NCBI GenBank assembly: GCA_964630775.1
Contig: CAZVYY010000006.1
Location: forward strand, 66,156-130,155
Origin: Anaeroglomus sp964630775
GTDB lineage: Bacteria; Planctomycetota; Phycisphaerae; Sedimentisphaerales; Anaerohalosphaeraceae
DNA: 64,000 bases
Reading direction: 5' to 3'
The number at the start of each line of letters is the position of its first letter. The stretch's first letter is position 1. Shown here piece after piece: positions 22,843-32,660 of the stretch. The notes under the pieces were generated by a model. It saw only the letters and a list, made by a program, of their open reading frames with translations. It was not told the origin of the DNA and ran no database searches. A program made the translations under genes and the position numbers.

Positions 22843-24870
22843 ATGGCTGGATATGAAATAGGAATCAGCGGGATACGAACGGCTCAGCGGGCGCTGGATA
22901 TTATCGGCAACAATATTGCCAACGCCGCCACGGAAGGCTATCATCGTCAGGATATTGATCTGCGTCCGGCCGATGCGTCTTATACCGGCGGCTTCCTCCT
23001 TGGGCAGGGCGTTAATTTTGCCGGCGTTATTCGCAGGATCAATACGCTGATTGAAGACCAGATTCTCACGCAGGATGCATCCATGTCGTCGCTGAACCGT
23101 CAAATGGAATCCCTGCGCAGTATTGAAAGTGCCATGGCCGAATTGTCCACCCCGGGCATCAGTACCGCCATGGACAATTTTTATAATGCCTTTTACGATT
23201 TGTCGCTGCGTCCCAATGATATTACCCTGCAAAGCTCGGTGGTTTCGGCGGCACAGACCCTGACCAATCAGTTCCGCAACGTTGCTGCCGTGGTGAATAA
23301 TCTTAAGGACAGCACCTATACGGAGGCAAAGTCCACGGTTCAGGGAATCAATGAACTGTCCGCTCAGATTGCCACTATGAACAAAATTATTTATACCCAG
23401 CAGGTTCGCGGATTTGATGCCAGCAATATGATGGATCAGCGCGACAAGCTCGTCATTGAACTGAACCGGCTGGCGGGGGTGGAAGTCATCAAAAAAGAAT
23501 ATGGGCAGGTGGATATCGTCCTGTCGGATATTCCCCTGGTGGTTGGCTCGAATACCACCCCGATTGAGGTCAATCTCCGGCAGGAAGGCAATCATTACGA
23601 CATGGTGATTTCCATCAGCGGCACTGAACAGGCTCAGGATACGGTGACCGGCGGCAGTCTCGGCGGATTATTCACCCTGCATAACTCCCTGTTAAGTGAT
23701 ATCCTGGATCAGTTGAATACTCTGGCCCAAACCATCGTTTCGGAAACCAACAAGATTCACGTTCAGGGCGTGGGGTCTGAAGGGTCTTTCACCAGTCTGA
23801 CCGGCTGGACCATGGGGCAGTCCAGCGTATCGGAATTTACTCCCCCGGTCAGTGCCGGAACTATTTATGTTCGGGTTACCGCCCCGGACGGCAGTGTAAC
23901 GCGGCATGCCATCGCCGTTACTGCCGGCAGCACGCTGCAGTCGGTTGCCGATGATCTTGCCCTGATTCCCGGTCTGGAAGACAATACCGGGGTCAATAGC
24001 GGCAGGCTTCAAATTGTTGCCAATGAAGGGTATCGGTTTGATTTTCTGCCGGGCGTTACCGCAGAACCATCAAGCTATAGTCCCAATCCGCTGGCCGGGG
24101 CGGGCGCAGCCGCCAACCAGGCGGCCCCGTCAATTCAGATATCCGGCCTATATACCGGTACGGCGAATCAGACCTATACATGTACCGTCAACACCAGCCC
24201 GCCGGGCCAGACCTGTGCTATCGGTACCGGCGTGATGGACCTGGTCATTCAGGACGGTTCCGGAGCCACGATTGCCTCGATGAATATCGGGCAGGGGTAT
24301 CAGGGCGGGACCGAAATTCTGCTCGAAAACGGCATCAAAGTCAGTCTGAGTGCAAATGGTGTCAGTCCCGGCTACCTCAATGACGGGGATCAGTTCACCG
24401 TTAATGCACTGGCCAATTCGGATACCACCGGCTTTCTTGCCGCGGTGGGGCTGAATTGTTTTTTTGCCGGCAATGACGCCTCGACGATTGCCCTGGCCGA
24501 TGATATTGTCCGTTCGCCCAGCCGAATTGCCGTCTCACGCAGTGTGGAACAAAGTGATAATGCCAATGCTGCAGCCCTTGCCCGGCTGGGAGACGCCGCA
24601 TCGTCGGCCCTGGGAGGGTTTTCAACCAAAGAATATTATCGCAATCTGACGGTAAGTGTCGGCAATTCGATTTCATTTACCCAGATGCAGTATGATAATG
24701 CACAGGGGATCAAAAAGAGCCTCGAATCACAGCGCGATGAAGTCAGCGGGGTGGATATTAACGACCAGGCGATGCAGATGATGATTTATGAACGCCTGTT
24801 TCAGGCGATGTCCAAATACCTGAACACCATCTCGGATTCGCTCAAGACCCTGATTACCATAATTTCGTAA
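22843..24870 (+). CDS. flgK: Flagellar hook-associated protein 1 FlgK
   Basis: Hook-filament junction protein, 675 residues. The N-terminus has ISGIRTAQRALDIIGNNIAN then AATEGYHRQDI, and the C-terminus has GVDINDQAMQMMIYERLFQA then MSKYLNTI, both typical of FlgK. The middle (about residues 330-540) is a large variable domain, which accounts for the size above the common 450-650 range. Nine bases after flgN and 20 bases before flgL, it is clearly part of the operon. Confidence 0.95.
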   Translation: MAGYEIGISGIRTAQRALDIIGNNIANAATEGYHRQDIDLRPADASYTGGFLLGQGVNFAGVIRRINTLIEDQILTQDASMSSLNRQMESLRSIESAMAELSTPGISTAMDNFYNAFYDLSLRPNDITLQSSVVSAAQTLTNQFRNVAAVVNNLKDSTYTEAKSTVQGINELSAQIATMNKIIYTQQVRGFDASNMMDQRDKLVIELNRLAGVEVIKKEYGQVDIVLSDIPLVVGSNTTPIEVNLRQEGNHYDMVISISGTEQAQDTVTGGSLGGLFTLHNSLLSDILDQLNTLAQTIVSETNKIHVQGVGSEGSFTSLTGWTMGQSSVSEFTPPVSAGTIYVRVTAPDGSVTRHAIAVTAGSTLQSVADDLALIPGLEDNTGVNSGRLQIVANEGYRFDFLPGVTAEPSSYSPNPLAGAGAAANQAAPSIQISGLYTGTANQTYTCTVNTSPPGQTCAIGTGVMDLVIQDGSGATIASMNIGQGYQGGTEILLENGIKVSLSANGVSPGYLNDGDQFTVNALANSDTTGFLAAVGLNCFFAGNDASTIALADDIVRSPSRIAVSRSVEQSDNANAAALARLGDAASSALGGFSTKEYYRNLTVSVGNSISFTQMQYDNAQGIKKSLESQRDEVSGVDINDQAMQMMIYERLFQAMSKYLNTISDSLKTLITIIS

Positions 24871-24889
24871 TGCCATACGGGAACAAAAG

Positions 24890-26077
24890 ATGAGTTATTC
24901 ACTGGATGCAATTTATAAAAGTTCGAGCTGGGCAATCAATTATCATTCATCGAAACTGGCTCAGCTTCAGGAAAGAGCCGGTACGGGACAGGATGTCAAC
25001 CGGGTTTCGGACAATCCCAATCTGACCAACCAGATTCTCGGGCTTTTGAGTGACAACCGCACGAAAACCCAGTACATCAAAAGTCTGGATGAAGTGACCA
25101 GTGTGCTGGAGCTGAGTTCCTCGGTGCTGCAGAGCATGAGCAGCGAACTGGCCAGTGCAAGAGAATCGCTGACTTCGATCATGTCCGGCACAACCGGCGA
25201 CCAGCTTCGTCAAACCCTCGCTGCGGATCTGAACAATGCTCTCGAACAGTTGGTTTCATTAGCCAATACCCAGCGGCTGGGGCAAAGCCTGTTTGCCGGC
25301 GCCAAAGATTCGGCGGTACCCTATACGGTGGAACGCAACGCATCCGGCCAGATCACCCGGGTCATCTATCAGGGCAGTAATGAGGAAAAAAAAGTCACGG
25401 TGGCCAACGGGGTAGAAATGTCGGCAGTACTGGTCGGCTCAACATTGTTTTCTCCTGATGACCGGGATACCCCTGTTTTTTACGGACAAACAGGTATTCA
25501 GATCGGTACCGGCACCAACACCGCCCGGGGAGACATCTATCTCCAGGTGCAGGGCAGCGCCGGCAATTGGCAGCTATCCATTGACGGCGGGCAAAGCTGG
25601 GTCAACGCCGTCGGAACCGAAACAAATCTGCCGGTCGTCAACGCGCAAACCGGTGAAGTGCTGTATGTGAATACCACAGCCTTGTCGCAGGCCGGCACAG
25701 AGCCTGTTCGTATGTCGGGTACCTATGACATTTTCAATAGTCTGGTCAGCGCCCGCGACCTGCTCAAAAATGTGGAGGGCATTCCGGAAGCTCAGTTGAA
25801 GGAAATGCTGAATGATGTGATTAATGAAATGCAGGTTGTCGAGCAGAAACTGGCACGGTCTTTCCCGATTGTCGGCGGTCGTGTGCAGACCCTGACCGCA
25901 CTGAGAGACAGCATTGAAGAGATGAAGCTCAATACCCAGGAAGACGTCAGCCGCATGCAGGACGCCGATATTTCACAGGTTGCCATCGACCTGGCGCGTT
26001 ATGAAGTGCTCTACCAGATGTCGCTGAAGGTGGCATCCAAAATGTTTTCCATGTCATTTCTGGATTTTATGGAATAG
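24890..26077 (+). CDS. flgL: Flagellar hook-associated protein 3 FlgL
   Basis: Second junction protein, 395 residues, flagellin-related. The N-terminal helix LAQLQERAGTGQDVNRVSDN then PNLTNQILGL is the FlgL/flagellin D0-D1 pattern. The C-terminal helix DADISQVAIDLARYEVLYQM then SLKVASKM is the matching end. It is the last gene of the classic hook block, and the glycosyltransferase gene follows after 12 bases. No flagellin (fliC) gene lies in the window. Confidence 0.94.
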   Translation: MSYSLDAIYKSSSWAINYHSSKLAQLQERAGTGQDVNRVSDNPNLTNQILGLLSDNRTKTQYIKSLDEVTSVLELSSSVLQSMSSELASARESLTSIMSGTTGDQLRQTLAADLNNALEQLVSLANTQRLGQSLFAGAKDSAVPYTVERNASGQITRVIYQGSNEEKKVTVANGVEMSAVLVGSTLFSPDDRDTPVFYGQTGIQIGTGTNTARGDIYLQVQGSAGNWQLSIDGGQSWVNAVGTETNLPVVNAQTGEVLYVNTTALSQAGTEPVRMSGTYDIFNSLVSARDLLKNVEGIPEAQLKEMLNDVINEMQVVEQKLARSFPIVGGRVQTLTALRDSIEEMKLNTQEDVSRMQDADISQVAIDLARYEVLYQMSLKVASKMFSMSFLDFME

Positions 26078-26089
26078 CCGGGATAATCA

Positions 26090-27535
26090 ATGAATTCGCC
26101 GTCATTGCACAATTCGGACTCTCCCCTCATTCGCCAGGCCGGCCGGCTTATTGCTGAAGGCCGTACCGACGAAACGCTCCGGATGATTCAGCGTTCCATC
26201 CAGATGCGTCCCGCTTCCGGAACCGTCTGGCGGGATGCAGGAGTGCTGCTGTCGGCGATGAATCGATACGAAGAAGCCCTGCAGCATTTCCAGCGGGCAC
26301 GGCAGTTTCCGGATTGCCCCCGGCAGATTCCGCTGGATATGGCCCGCACCTGGCTGGTTTCCGGTCATCCTGAATGTGCGGTACAGATGCTGGAACCGCT
26401 GGCCTCCGAAGGCCTCCTGGAAGAATCCCTGGTCGAACAGATCATTTCGGGATTTACTCAACAGCAGGACTGGGCTTCGTCGATGGAGACGCTGACCCGG
26501 GCCTCAAGGCGTTTGCCCGACAGCGAGGTCTTGGCCCAATTGCAGGACCAGATTCGCCGTCGCCGGGCTAAAATCGCGTTTTTCTGCGGCGCTGATGGAG
26601 ACACCTTTCTCAGGGATATACTGGACTATGCCCGAAAACGCTATCAGGTGCGTGTCTTTGACGGCACCGATACAAAGCAGATGTTTGAATTGATGCAGTG
26701 GAGTGATATTTCGTGGTTTGAATGGTGTACCAATCTGGCGCAACTGGGATCTGCGATGCCTCGGGTATGCCGGAATATCATCCGCCTGCACCGCTATGAA
26801 GCGTATATGCCGATGCCCCAGCAGATTCGGTGGGAGAATGTGGATTTATTAATCACGGTGGGCAATAGTTTTGTCATCAAAGCGATGCAGAAATGGGTGC
26901 CCGATATTCAGCAGCGTGTGGCAATCGCGACCATCCCCAATGGTGTTAATCTGGATAAAGTTGCCTTTGCACCACGCCGCCCCGGGAAAAATATCGCATT
27001 TGTTGCATCCCTGCGGATGGTTAAAAATCCGATGCTTCTGCTGCAGTGCATGGCGCGTCTGCGTCAAATGGATTCCGCTTACAGGCTGTTTATCGCCGGC
27101 GACAAATCAGACCTGCTGATGGAACATTATGTCGATTATCAGATCGACCAGCTTGGCTTGCGAGATCATATCATCTTTGACGGCTGGCAAAACGATGTCC
27201 ATTCCTGGCTGGCCGACAAGCACTATCTGGCGGTAACCAGCTGCATCGAAAGCCAGGGGATGGGCTGTCTGGAAGCAATGGCCTGCGGGATTCGCCCGGT
27301 TATTCACAATTTCCCCGGTTCCCGCGAAATCTATGGCGAACGCTATCTGTTTAATACCCCGGAAGAATTTTGCCGGCACATTATGTCTGATGACTATAAT
27401 TCGCTGGAATATCGGGAGTTTGTGGAGCGGCGATATCCGCTTGCGCGGCAACTGGCCCAAATTAACGAAGTTTTTGCCTCCTTTGAATCCAATCCATTCC
27501 GGTCTCCCCAATCAACCGTCATTTCTGAGAATTGA
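26090..27535 (+). CDS. TPR-GT4 glycosyltransferase (flagellar operon tail)
   Basis: A 481-residue protein. Residues 10-150 are TPR-like helical repeats, and residues 160-470 form a GT-B glycosyltransferase of the GT4 type with VGNSFVIKAMQKWVP, IPNGVNLDKV and the catalytic EX7E motif intact at E387 and E395 (IESQGMGCLEAMACG). It probably transfers a sugar to a flagellar or surface substrate, with the TPRs binding the protein acceptor. This role is inferred from its place 12 bases after flgL. A paralogue follows at 27783 in which the EX7E glutamates are lost. Confidence 0.82.
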   Translation: MNSPSLHNSDSPLIRQAGRLIAEGRTDETLRMIQRSIQMRPASGTVWRDAGVLLSAMNRYEEALQHFQRARQFPDCPRQIPLDMARTWLVSGHPECAVQMLEPLASEGLLEESLVEQIISGFTQQQDWASSMETLTRASRRLPDSEVLAQLQDQIRRRRAKIAFFCGADGDTFLRDILDYARKRYQVRVFDGTDTKQMFELMQWSDISWFEWCTNLAQLGSAMPRVCRNIIRLHRYEAYMPMPQQIRWENVDLLITVGNSFVIKAMQKWVPDIQQRVAIATIPNGVNLDKVAFAPRRPGKNIAFVASLRMVKNPMLLLQCMARLRQMDSAYRLFIAGDKSDLLMEHYVDYQIDQLGLRDHIIFDGWQNDVHSWLADKHYLAVTSCIESQGMGCLEAMACGIRPVIHNFPGSREIYGERYLFNTPEEFCRHIMSDDYNSLEYREFVERRYPLARQLAQINEVFASFESNPFRSPQSTVISEN

Positions 27536-27708
27536 GACGGATTGGGTCGGTGTATTTCTTCGGAAACCCATCCCCGATTTTCCTGGCGGCAGAGGATGTA
27601 TCAGCAGCCAGCCTTCCAGAAAAAAATTCCTGTTTGATATTTATACAAATGGCTCGTTGCAGGCCTGAAAAGCCTGTTAAATGCCTCAAAAACACGGTTA
27701 TTTGTTTT

Positions 27709-27724
27709 CGGCACATCATTTGCA
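27709..27724 (+). promoter_or_regulatory. Second sigma54 (-24/-12) promoter
   Basis: CGGCACATCATTTGCA fits the YGGCAC-N5-TTGCA sigma54 pattern with correct GG-GC spacing. The predicted start near 27735 is about 48 bases before the gene at 27783, almost the same distance as at the flgD promoter. Confidence 0.8.
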
Positions 27725-27782
27725 TTGTATTTTTGCGACATAGTCTGTCATTGGTAAACTGGACTGAAAATGGAGATAAATT

Positions 27783-29537
27783 ATGAGTCAAACTAAATCG
27801 CCGATGTATCAGCAAGCGTTGTCGTTGGCTGAAGCGGGACAGCATGAACAGGCATTACGACTGATTCGGTCGTATCTGCAAACCAACCCAAATGACCCGG
27901 AAGCGCTGAACGACGCGGGAACGATTCTGTTCTGTATGAATCGCGGTCAGGAGGCGATTGAAGTGCTGGAAAAAGCTCGTGCTTGTGCTGAAGGAGATAT
28001 TCTGAGTCAGGTTCTATGGAATCTGTGCGAGACCTATCTTCAGGAAGGGCATCCGGCCGAGGCAGCAGCTCTGTTTGATACCATGGAGCAGCATGGCGTC
28101 CTGAATGTGGATGTGCTGAATCGGGCGGCGAATGTCTTTTTAAGCCGTGAAGCACTGGGCGGCGCGATGGAATGTCTGCTGCGTTCGCTGCGTCAGGTTC
28201 CCGAACAGGAAATATTGCATCCGATGTTTGAGATTATCCGGTCCAAGCGTCCAGTGGTCGCTGTGATGGCGGATGCAGACAGTCCGGCTGTCCGTCAGAT
28301 TTATGAGCATCTGAATCTTCGCTTCCGAACCCAGTTGGCTATAACAGACCCGAGACAATTGGCACAGACCCATGCGACTCTGTTTGTTGTCGTTGGTGCA
28401 GGTCAGATGTTGCGGCAGCTTTCCATGAACAAGCCCGCAGGACGGACAATCGCCATTTTGTCGGCCCAGGATGTCTATAACCCGATTCTCAAATCCATTT
28501 GCTGGAACACCATCGATCAGGTGCTGGTATGTGGAACCACCGAACAGGCCGACATGCTGACCGAGCAGGTACCTGATATCCACAAAAAGACTCACGTTCA
28601 GATGACCGATGAGCCGCTGGATATTCAGGATTGGACCTTCACCCAGCGCAGCCGGGGTAAACGCATTGCTGCGGCAGGGCCGTTTAACGCCTGCAACAAC
28701 CCAATGTTCCTGATTCAGTGTATGCAGAAACTGAATTATCTCGACCGGGATTATCGTCTGTACTTAGCCGGTGAATTTCAGGATAAAGCCATTGAACGCT
28801 ATTGCCGCAATGCCGTCTCGCGGATGAATCTGGAAGGCGTGGTCTTCTTTGATGGTCCTGTGTCCAACCTGCAAAGCTGGCTGCGTGATAAGCACTATTT
28901 TGCCCATGGCTCCATCAGTCCGGCCGGAATGCACTCTGCGTGGGCGGCTATGGCCTGCGGTATCAAGCCGGTGGTGCATGGTTTTGCCGGCGCCGAGGAG
29001 TGGATGGATTCGCGGTATGTGTTTATGATTGCCGAGGAATTCTGTGCGGTGATTCAAAGCGGCGAGTATCAGCCAGGCCAGTATCGTCAATGGATTGAAG
29101 CCCGTTATTCACAGGGCAATTTCTATAAAACCCTGAATACAACCTTATCCAAATTAGAACGTCAGATTCAACTGTCCCGCGCGACGAGCCATCCGGCGGA
29201 ATCAGGTCATACGCCTGCCGCTGCCGCTTGCGTGGTGCCTGCTGCACCGGTGACTCCGCGGCCTTATACACAAACCCCTGTGATGCCGATGCAGCCGCCG
29301 GTCATGCCGACTCAGCCGCAGCAGACCTGGACTCCGCCGGCGGCCCCTGTAATGCCCGCTGTGCCGCAGTCGCTGGTGCCCGAGAAGCCCGAAACGCCGC
29401 AGGCGGATCGCCGCAGCATCAGTGAGATCGCCGAAAATGCCCTTAAAGCCTCGCAGCGACTGCGAGACATGCTCAACGAGGCGCATCAGCAGTCCAACAC
29501 TCCGCAGGAGAATTTCTCTGTCCCTTTTGTCCGATAG
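27783..29537 (+). CDS. TPR-GT4-like protein with degenerate active site and proline-rich tail
   Basis: A 584-residue paralogue of the preceding gene: TPR repeats at residues 5-140, a GT-B-like region at about 155-460 (YRLYLAGEFQDK, WLRDKHYF, AMACGIKPVVHGFAG), then a Pro/Ala-rich linker (~470-545) and a short helical tail. The segment aligned to the EX7E motif reads SISPAGMHSAWAAMACG, without either glutamate, so transferase activity is doubtful. It may be a regulatory or scaffold partner of the active paralogue. It has its own sigma54 promoter at 27709-27724, and GGAG lies 7 bases before the ATG. Confidence 0.75.
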   Translation: MSQTKSPMYQQALSLAEAGQHEQALRLIRSYLQTNPNDPEALNDAGTILFCMNRGQEAIEVLEKARACAEGDILSQVLWNLCETYLQEGHPAEAAALFDTMEQHGVLNVDVLNRAANVFLSREALGGAMECLLRSLRQVPEQEILHPMFEIIRSKRPVVAVMADADSPAVRQIYEHLNLRFRTQLAITDPRQLAQTHATLFVVVGAGQMLRQLSMNKPAGRTIAILSAQDVYNPILKSICWNTIDQVLVCGTTEQADMLTEQVPDIHKKTHVQMTDEPLDIQDWTFTQRSRGKRIAAAGPFNACNNPMFLIQCMQKLNYLDRDYRLYLAGEFQDKAIERYCRNAVSRMNLEGVVFFDGPVSNLQSWLRDKHYFAHGSISPAGMHSAWAAMACGIKPVVHGFAGAEEWMDSRYVFMIAEEFCAVIQSGEYQPGQYRQWIEARYSQGNFYKTLNTTLSKLERQIQLSRATSHPAESGHTPAAAACVVPAAPVTPRPYTQTPVMPMQPPVMPTQPQQTWTPPAAPVMPAVPQSLVPEKPETPQADRRSISEIAENALKASQRLRDMLNEAHQQSNTPQENFSVPFVR

Positions 29538-29611
29538 ACTCGACAACGGAGTCCGCTGACCCAACCCCAGCGGATGGCTGGCCGTCTGCCCGTGAAGACA
29601 TCAACGGTCCG

Positions 29612-30358
29612 GTGCTTGTCGTGGTTGAGGGCGATATTACAGAAGCCGTGTGTGCAGAGCCGGTCCTGCGGGCGATTGCGCAAAAATACGGCCCGCTGTG
29701 CCGACTGACCGTCTGTCATGAACATGCGGATTTATACACCGGTCATCCGGCCATTGCCTCTGTCGCGTATGATGAACTTGAAATCACGGCAGGGCAATAC
29801 CATAAAATCATCCGCCTCGAATGCCCCTCCGGCCCAATGAGTATCCGCAAGCGGGTCTCCGCGTTGGCTCAGCAAATCGATGTCAATGTGCCTGACGACC
29901 AGCCGCGGATTAACCTGACCGGCTTCGATACACTTCGTACCCAGCGTTTCGGAATCGGCTCCATTCAGCGACCGCGTCTGGCGCTGGGCCTGGAACCGAT
30001 GCTGACCGAGGCACGGCTGGAGCAATGGAACCGGATTTGTCAGGCCATCGACCAGCAGCTTCACGGGGGATTTGTCCTGCTGGCCGAACGCCGGACTGAA
30101 TGCAGCACAGGCAAGAATCTGACCGGAAAACTGATGGCCCGTGAAGCGGCCTCCGTATTAAGCCAGTGCGACATGCTGATTACAACCGAAAAAGGCTATG
30201 CCGCGATGGCCGTGGCGGTGCATATTCCGGTGATTCTCATTGATAATGGCAATCAGAATGAATCCGACAGCGAATTTGCAGGTATTGTCACCGCAGCCGA
30301 ATTATCACCCGAGGTCATCCTGTCTGTAATGATGTCGATGGATTTTAAATTGCAATGA
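29612..30358 (+). CDS. GT9/heptosyltransferase-like protein
   Basis: A 248-residue protein with the outline of an ADP-heptose:LPS heptosyltransferase (GT9). It has an N-terminal GxxxExxxxxPVLRAIAQKY segment, then CDMLITTEKGYAAMAVAVHI then PVILID near residues 190-215, corresponding to the GT9 motif in which the sugar nucleotide is bound. It is shorter than full GT9 enzymes (about 330-350) and the middle is divergent. The start is uncertain: the listed GTG has no clear ribosome site and the frame stays open upstream into the end of the previous gene. It overlaps the next gene by 4 bases (ATGA). Confidence 0.6.
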   Translation: MLVVVEGDITEAVCAEPVLRAIAQKYGPLCRLTVCHEHADLYTGHPAIASVAYDELEITAGQYHKIIRLECPSGPMSIRKRVSALAQQIDVNVPDDQPRINLTGFDTLRTQRFGIGSIQRPRLALGLEPMLTEARLEQWNRICQAIDQQLHGGFVLLAERRTECSTGKNLTGKLMAREAASVLSQCDMLITTEKGYAAMAVAVHIPVILIDNGNQNESDSEFAGIVTAAELSPEVILSVMMSMDFKLQ

Positions 30359-32034
30359 CCGCCGATCAAAAGACATTCCAGCGTCCGCGAGTTCCCGGCC
30401 GCGGCCCCCTGGTGACGGTGCTGATCAGCACCTACAACCGGCCTGCGTACCTGGCCGAGGCGCTGGAGAGTATCTTTCGGCAGACCTGGCCCAATTTTGA
30501 AATCATCCTGACCCGCGATGGCGGATTGCCCGTCCGGGATGTGGTCAGCCAATTTAATGATTCGCGTCTGACATTCATCGACCGCGACCAGAACCGCGGC
30601 CTGCCGTATTCCTTCAATGAGGCACTGGCTCGGGCCAAAGGAGACTATGTCTGTTATCTCGGCGACGACGATAAATTCTTCCCGCATCACATCGAAACTC
30701 TGCTGCGTGCCATTTCGCAGAATCCCGATTACGGCGTGGTCTATGGCGATTTATATAAGGCCCATTGCCGTGTCCTGCCGGATGGTCGCAGGCGGGTACT
30801 GGCCAAAAATGTGGAAATCAGCCGCGATTTTGACCGCATGCTGATGTTCCAGTTCAACCATGCCCTGCACGTCAGTCTCATGCATCGACGCGACTTGCTG
30901 GACAAGGCTGGGCGGTACAATGAATCGCTCAATGTCCTGATCGACTGGGATTTAACCCGCAGACTGTGCTTTTTTACGGATTTCCTCCATGTGCCGATCG
31001 TGACAGGGGAGTATTATGCCCCCGTTGGCGATTGCGACCGGATTTCTGTTCAGCGGCGGAAAAATGTCAACGATTATATCCGCAACCTGCTGACCATCCG
31101 CACCACACGGCCGCCCAAACCCTGGCCCTGTGTGGAAGATTCCGCCATCGTCGTACTGGCCTCCCGTCTGGATGGGACGCTGGAACAGATGCTTCGCGAT
31201 ATCTGGTCGCACAGCTTCTATCCTTATCGAATGATTGTGCCGCTCACAGCCCAGGAACGCCAGCGATTCCAGTCTTGTGTTCCCAATCTCGTTGTGGTGG
31301 ATGTCCGTCCGGAAGATTCGCTGCCGGTGCGGCTCAATAAAATGCTCCAGCAGGTGGATGCGGAATGGACCGTCTTTCTGCCCGTCGGCATTCCAATCCC
31401 GCCGGACGAAGCCATGTATATCGAACGCTCCCTGTATCCGCTGCTGTGCGGACATCAGACCCATCTGGCCTGCCAGATTGTCGAATCCGACGACACGTCG
31501 TTTGGCGCAGCAATCTATACCGATACGTTACGCAAGGCAATCACCCGCCATCCGGCCCTCGATCCGCAGCAGGCTCTTGCAGCCGCGGGAATTCCGATTC
31601 GCAAGCCCGAATTCAAGGAATATCCCTTCCAGTTTGACAACCTGCTCAGCGGTGCGGAAATGTGCCAACTGGACGGCCAATGGACCCGTGCCGCACGCGT
31701 CTATGATTACATGGCCGAACATCATGGCAACGCCATCTGGATGCGAACCCGTCAGGCCAACGCACTGCTTCAGGCCGGCCACTATGACCATGCCGCCCGC
31801 ACCATTGCCGAAGTCAACCGGATTCGGCCCACCGTCGCGTCCCTGATGATTCAGGCCCGCGCCGAAAAGAAAAATAATCGTCCTCAAATCGCCGCCGGCC
31901 TGTATCGTCAGGCAGCGGGCATTCTGGATGGACAATCCACCGGATACCTGCCCGCCGCGGCCGATATCCTGATACCCCAAACCCAATCTAATACCGCTTC
32001 TGTGCAACCTGTGGAGACTTGTGTATGGACTTGA
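30355..32034 (+). CDS. GT2 glycosyltransferase with C-terminal TPR-like region
   Basis: A 559-residue protein. Residues 18-250 are a GT-A fold family 2 glycosyltransferase: VTVLISTYNRPAYLAEALES, the nucleotide-sugar metal site DDD at 104-106 (YLGDDDKFF), and a DWDLTRRL block typical of the acceptor side. A second partial GT2-like segment lies at about 260-380 (VVLASRLDGTLEQMLRDIWS). The C-terminal 150 residues are TPR-like (QWTRAARVYDYMAEHHGNAI). It is translationally coupled to the GT9-like gene and overlaps the following TPR gene by 16 bases. A role in flagellin or surface glycan synthesis is inferred. Confidence 0.85.
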   Translation: MTADQKTFQRPRVPGRGPLVTVLISTYNRPAYLAEALESIFRQTWPNFEIILTRDGGLPVRDVVSQFNDSRLTFIDRDQNRGLPYSFNEALARAKGDYVCYLGDDDKFFPHHIETLLRAISQNPDYGVVYGDLYKAHCRVLPDGRRRVLAKNVEISRDFDRMLMFQFNHALHVSLMHRRDLLDKAGRYNESLNVLIDWDLTRRLCFFTDFLHVPIVTGEYYAPVGDCDRISVQRRKNVNDYIRNLLTIRTTRPPKPWPCVEDSAIVVLASRLDGTLEQMLRDIWSHSFYPYRMIVPLTAQERQRFQSCVPNLVVVDVRPEDSLPVRLNKMLQQVDAEWTVFLPVGIPIPPDEAMYIERSLYPLLCGHQTHLACQIVESDDTSFGAAIYTDTLRKAITRHPALDPQQALAAAGIPIRKPEFKEYPFQFDNLLSGAEMCQLDGQWTRAARVYDYMAEHHGNAIWMRTRQANALLQAGHYDHAARTIAEVNRIRPTVASLMIQARAEKKNNRPQIAAGLYRQAAGILDGQSTGYLPAAADILIPQTQSNTASVQPVETCVWT

Positions 32035-32642
32035 CCCGTCAGACCGCCGTTCCCGACCACGGCTGGACGCAGCATTACGACATTGTACAAGAGATGGGCG
32101 ACTGTTATGCCACGGTCGGCGACTACGTCCAGGCTCAGGATTGCTACGAGCGTGCCGCGATGCTGGCCCCCGACGAGGCTGGGCCGTACCTGGGCACGGG
32201 TGTTATCGCCCTGCAGCAGGGCAAGCTGGCCGATGCCGAAATCGCCTTTCGCGTCGCACTCCGCCTGGATGCCCGATGCAGCAAAGCGCTGGCAGGGCTG
32301 GCCATGATTGCCCAACAGCAGAAGAACTGGCAGACTGCATTCGATCTATACCTGAAAAGTCTGGAACTGGACGGCGACAACCTGACGGCGCTGCTGGGGC
32401 TGTTTCAGGTCTCCTGTCAGATGGGCTCCTTTGCCCGCGTGATTGAATACCTCAATACCTATCTGAATCTCCACCCGGCCGACACTGCGGTGATGTTCTG
32501 CCTGGCGACGTTATATCTGAAGGAAAGACAGCCCGACAGGGCCCGACGGATTTTAAAAGATATATTGGCTCTGGAACCCAATAATACCGATGCCAAAAAC
32601 CTGCTGGAAGAGGCGGAAAACCGCATCCCGATTCCGGCCTGA
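32019..32642 (+). CDS. Tetratricopeptide repeat protein
   Basis: A 207-residue protein made of about four to five TPR units, for example GDCYATVGDYVQAQDCYERA, GTGVIALQQGKLADAEIAFR and ATLYLKERQPDRARRILKDI. There is no signal peptide. It overlaps the GT2 gene by 16 bases, so it is co-translated and probably works with it as an adaptor, in the manner of the TPR parts fused to the neighbouring transferases. A start at the ATG at 32025 is equally possible. Confidence 0.8.
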   Translation: MCMDLTRQTAVPDHGWTQHYDIVQEMGDCYATVGDYVQAQDCYERAAMLAPDEAGPYLGTGVIALQQGKLADAEIAFRVALRLDARCSKALAGLAMIAQQQKNWQTAFDLYLKSLELDGDNLTALLGLFQVSCQMGSFARVIEYLNTYLNLHPADTAVMFCLATLYLKERQPDRARRILKDILALEPNNTDAKNLLEEAENRIPIPA

Positions 32643-32660
32643 TGAAAGGATACAATAAAC

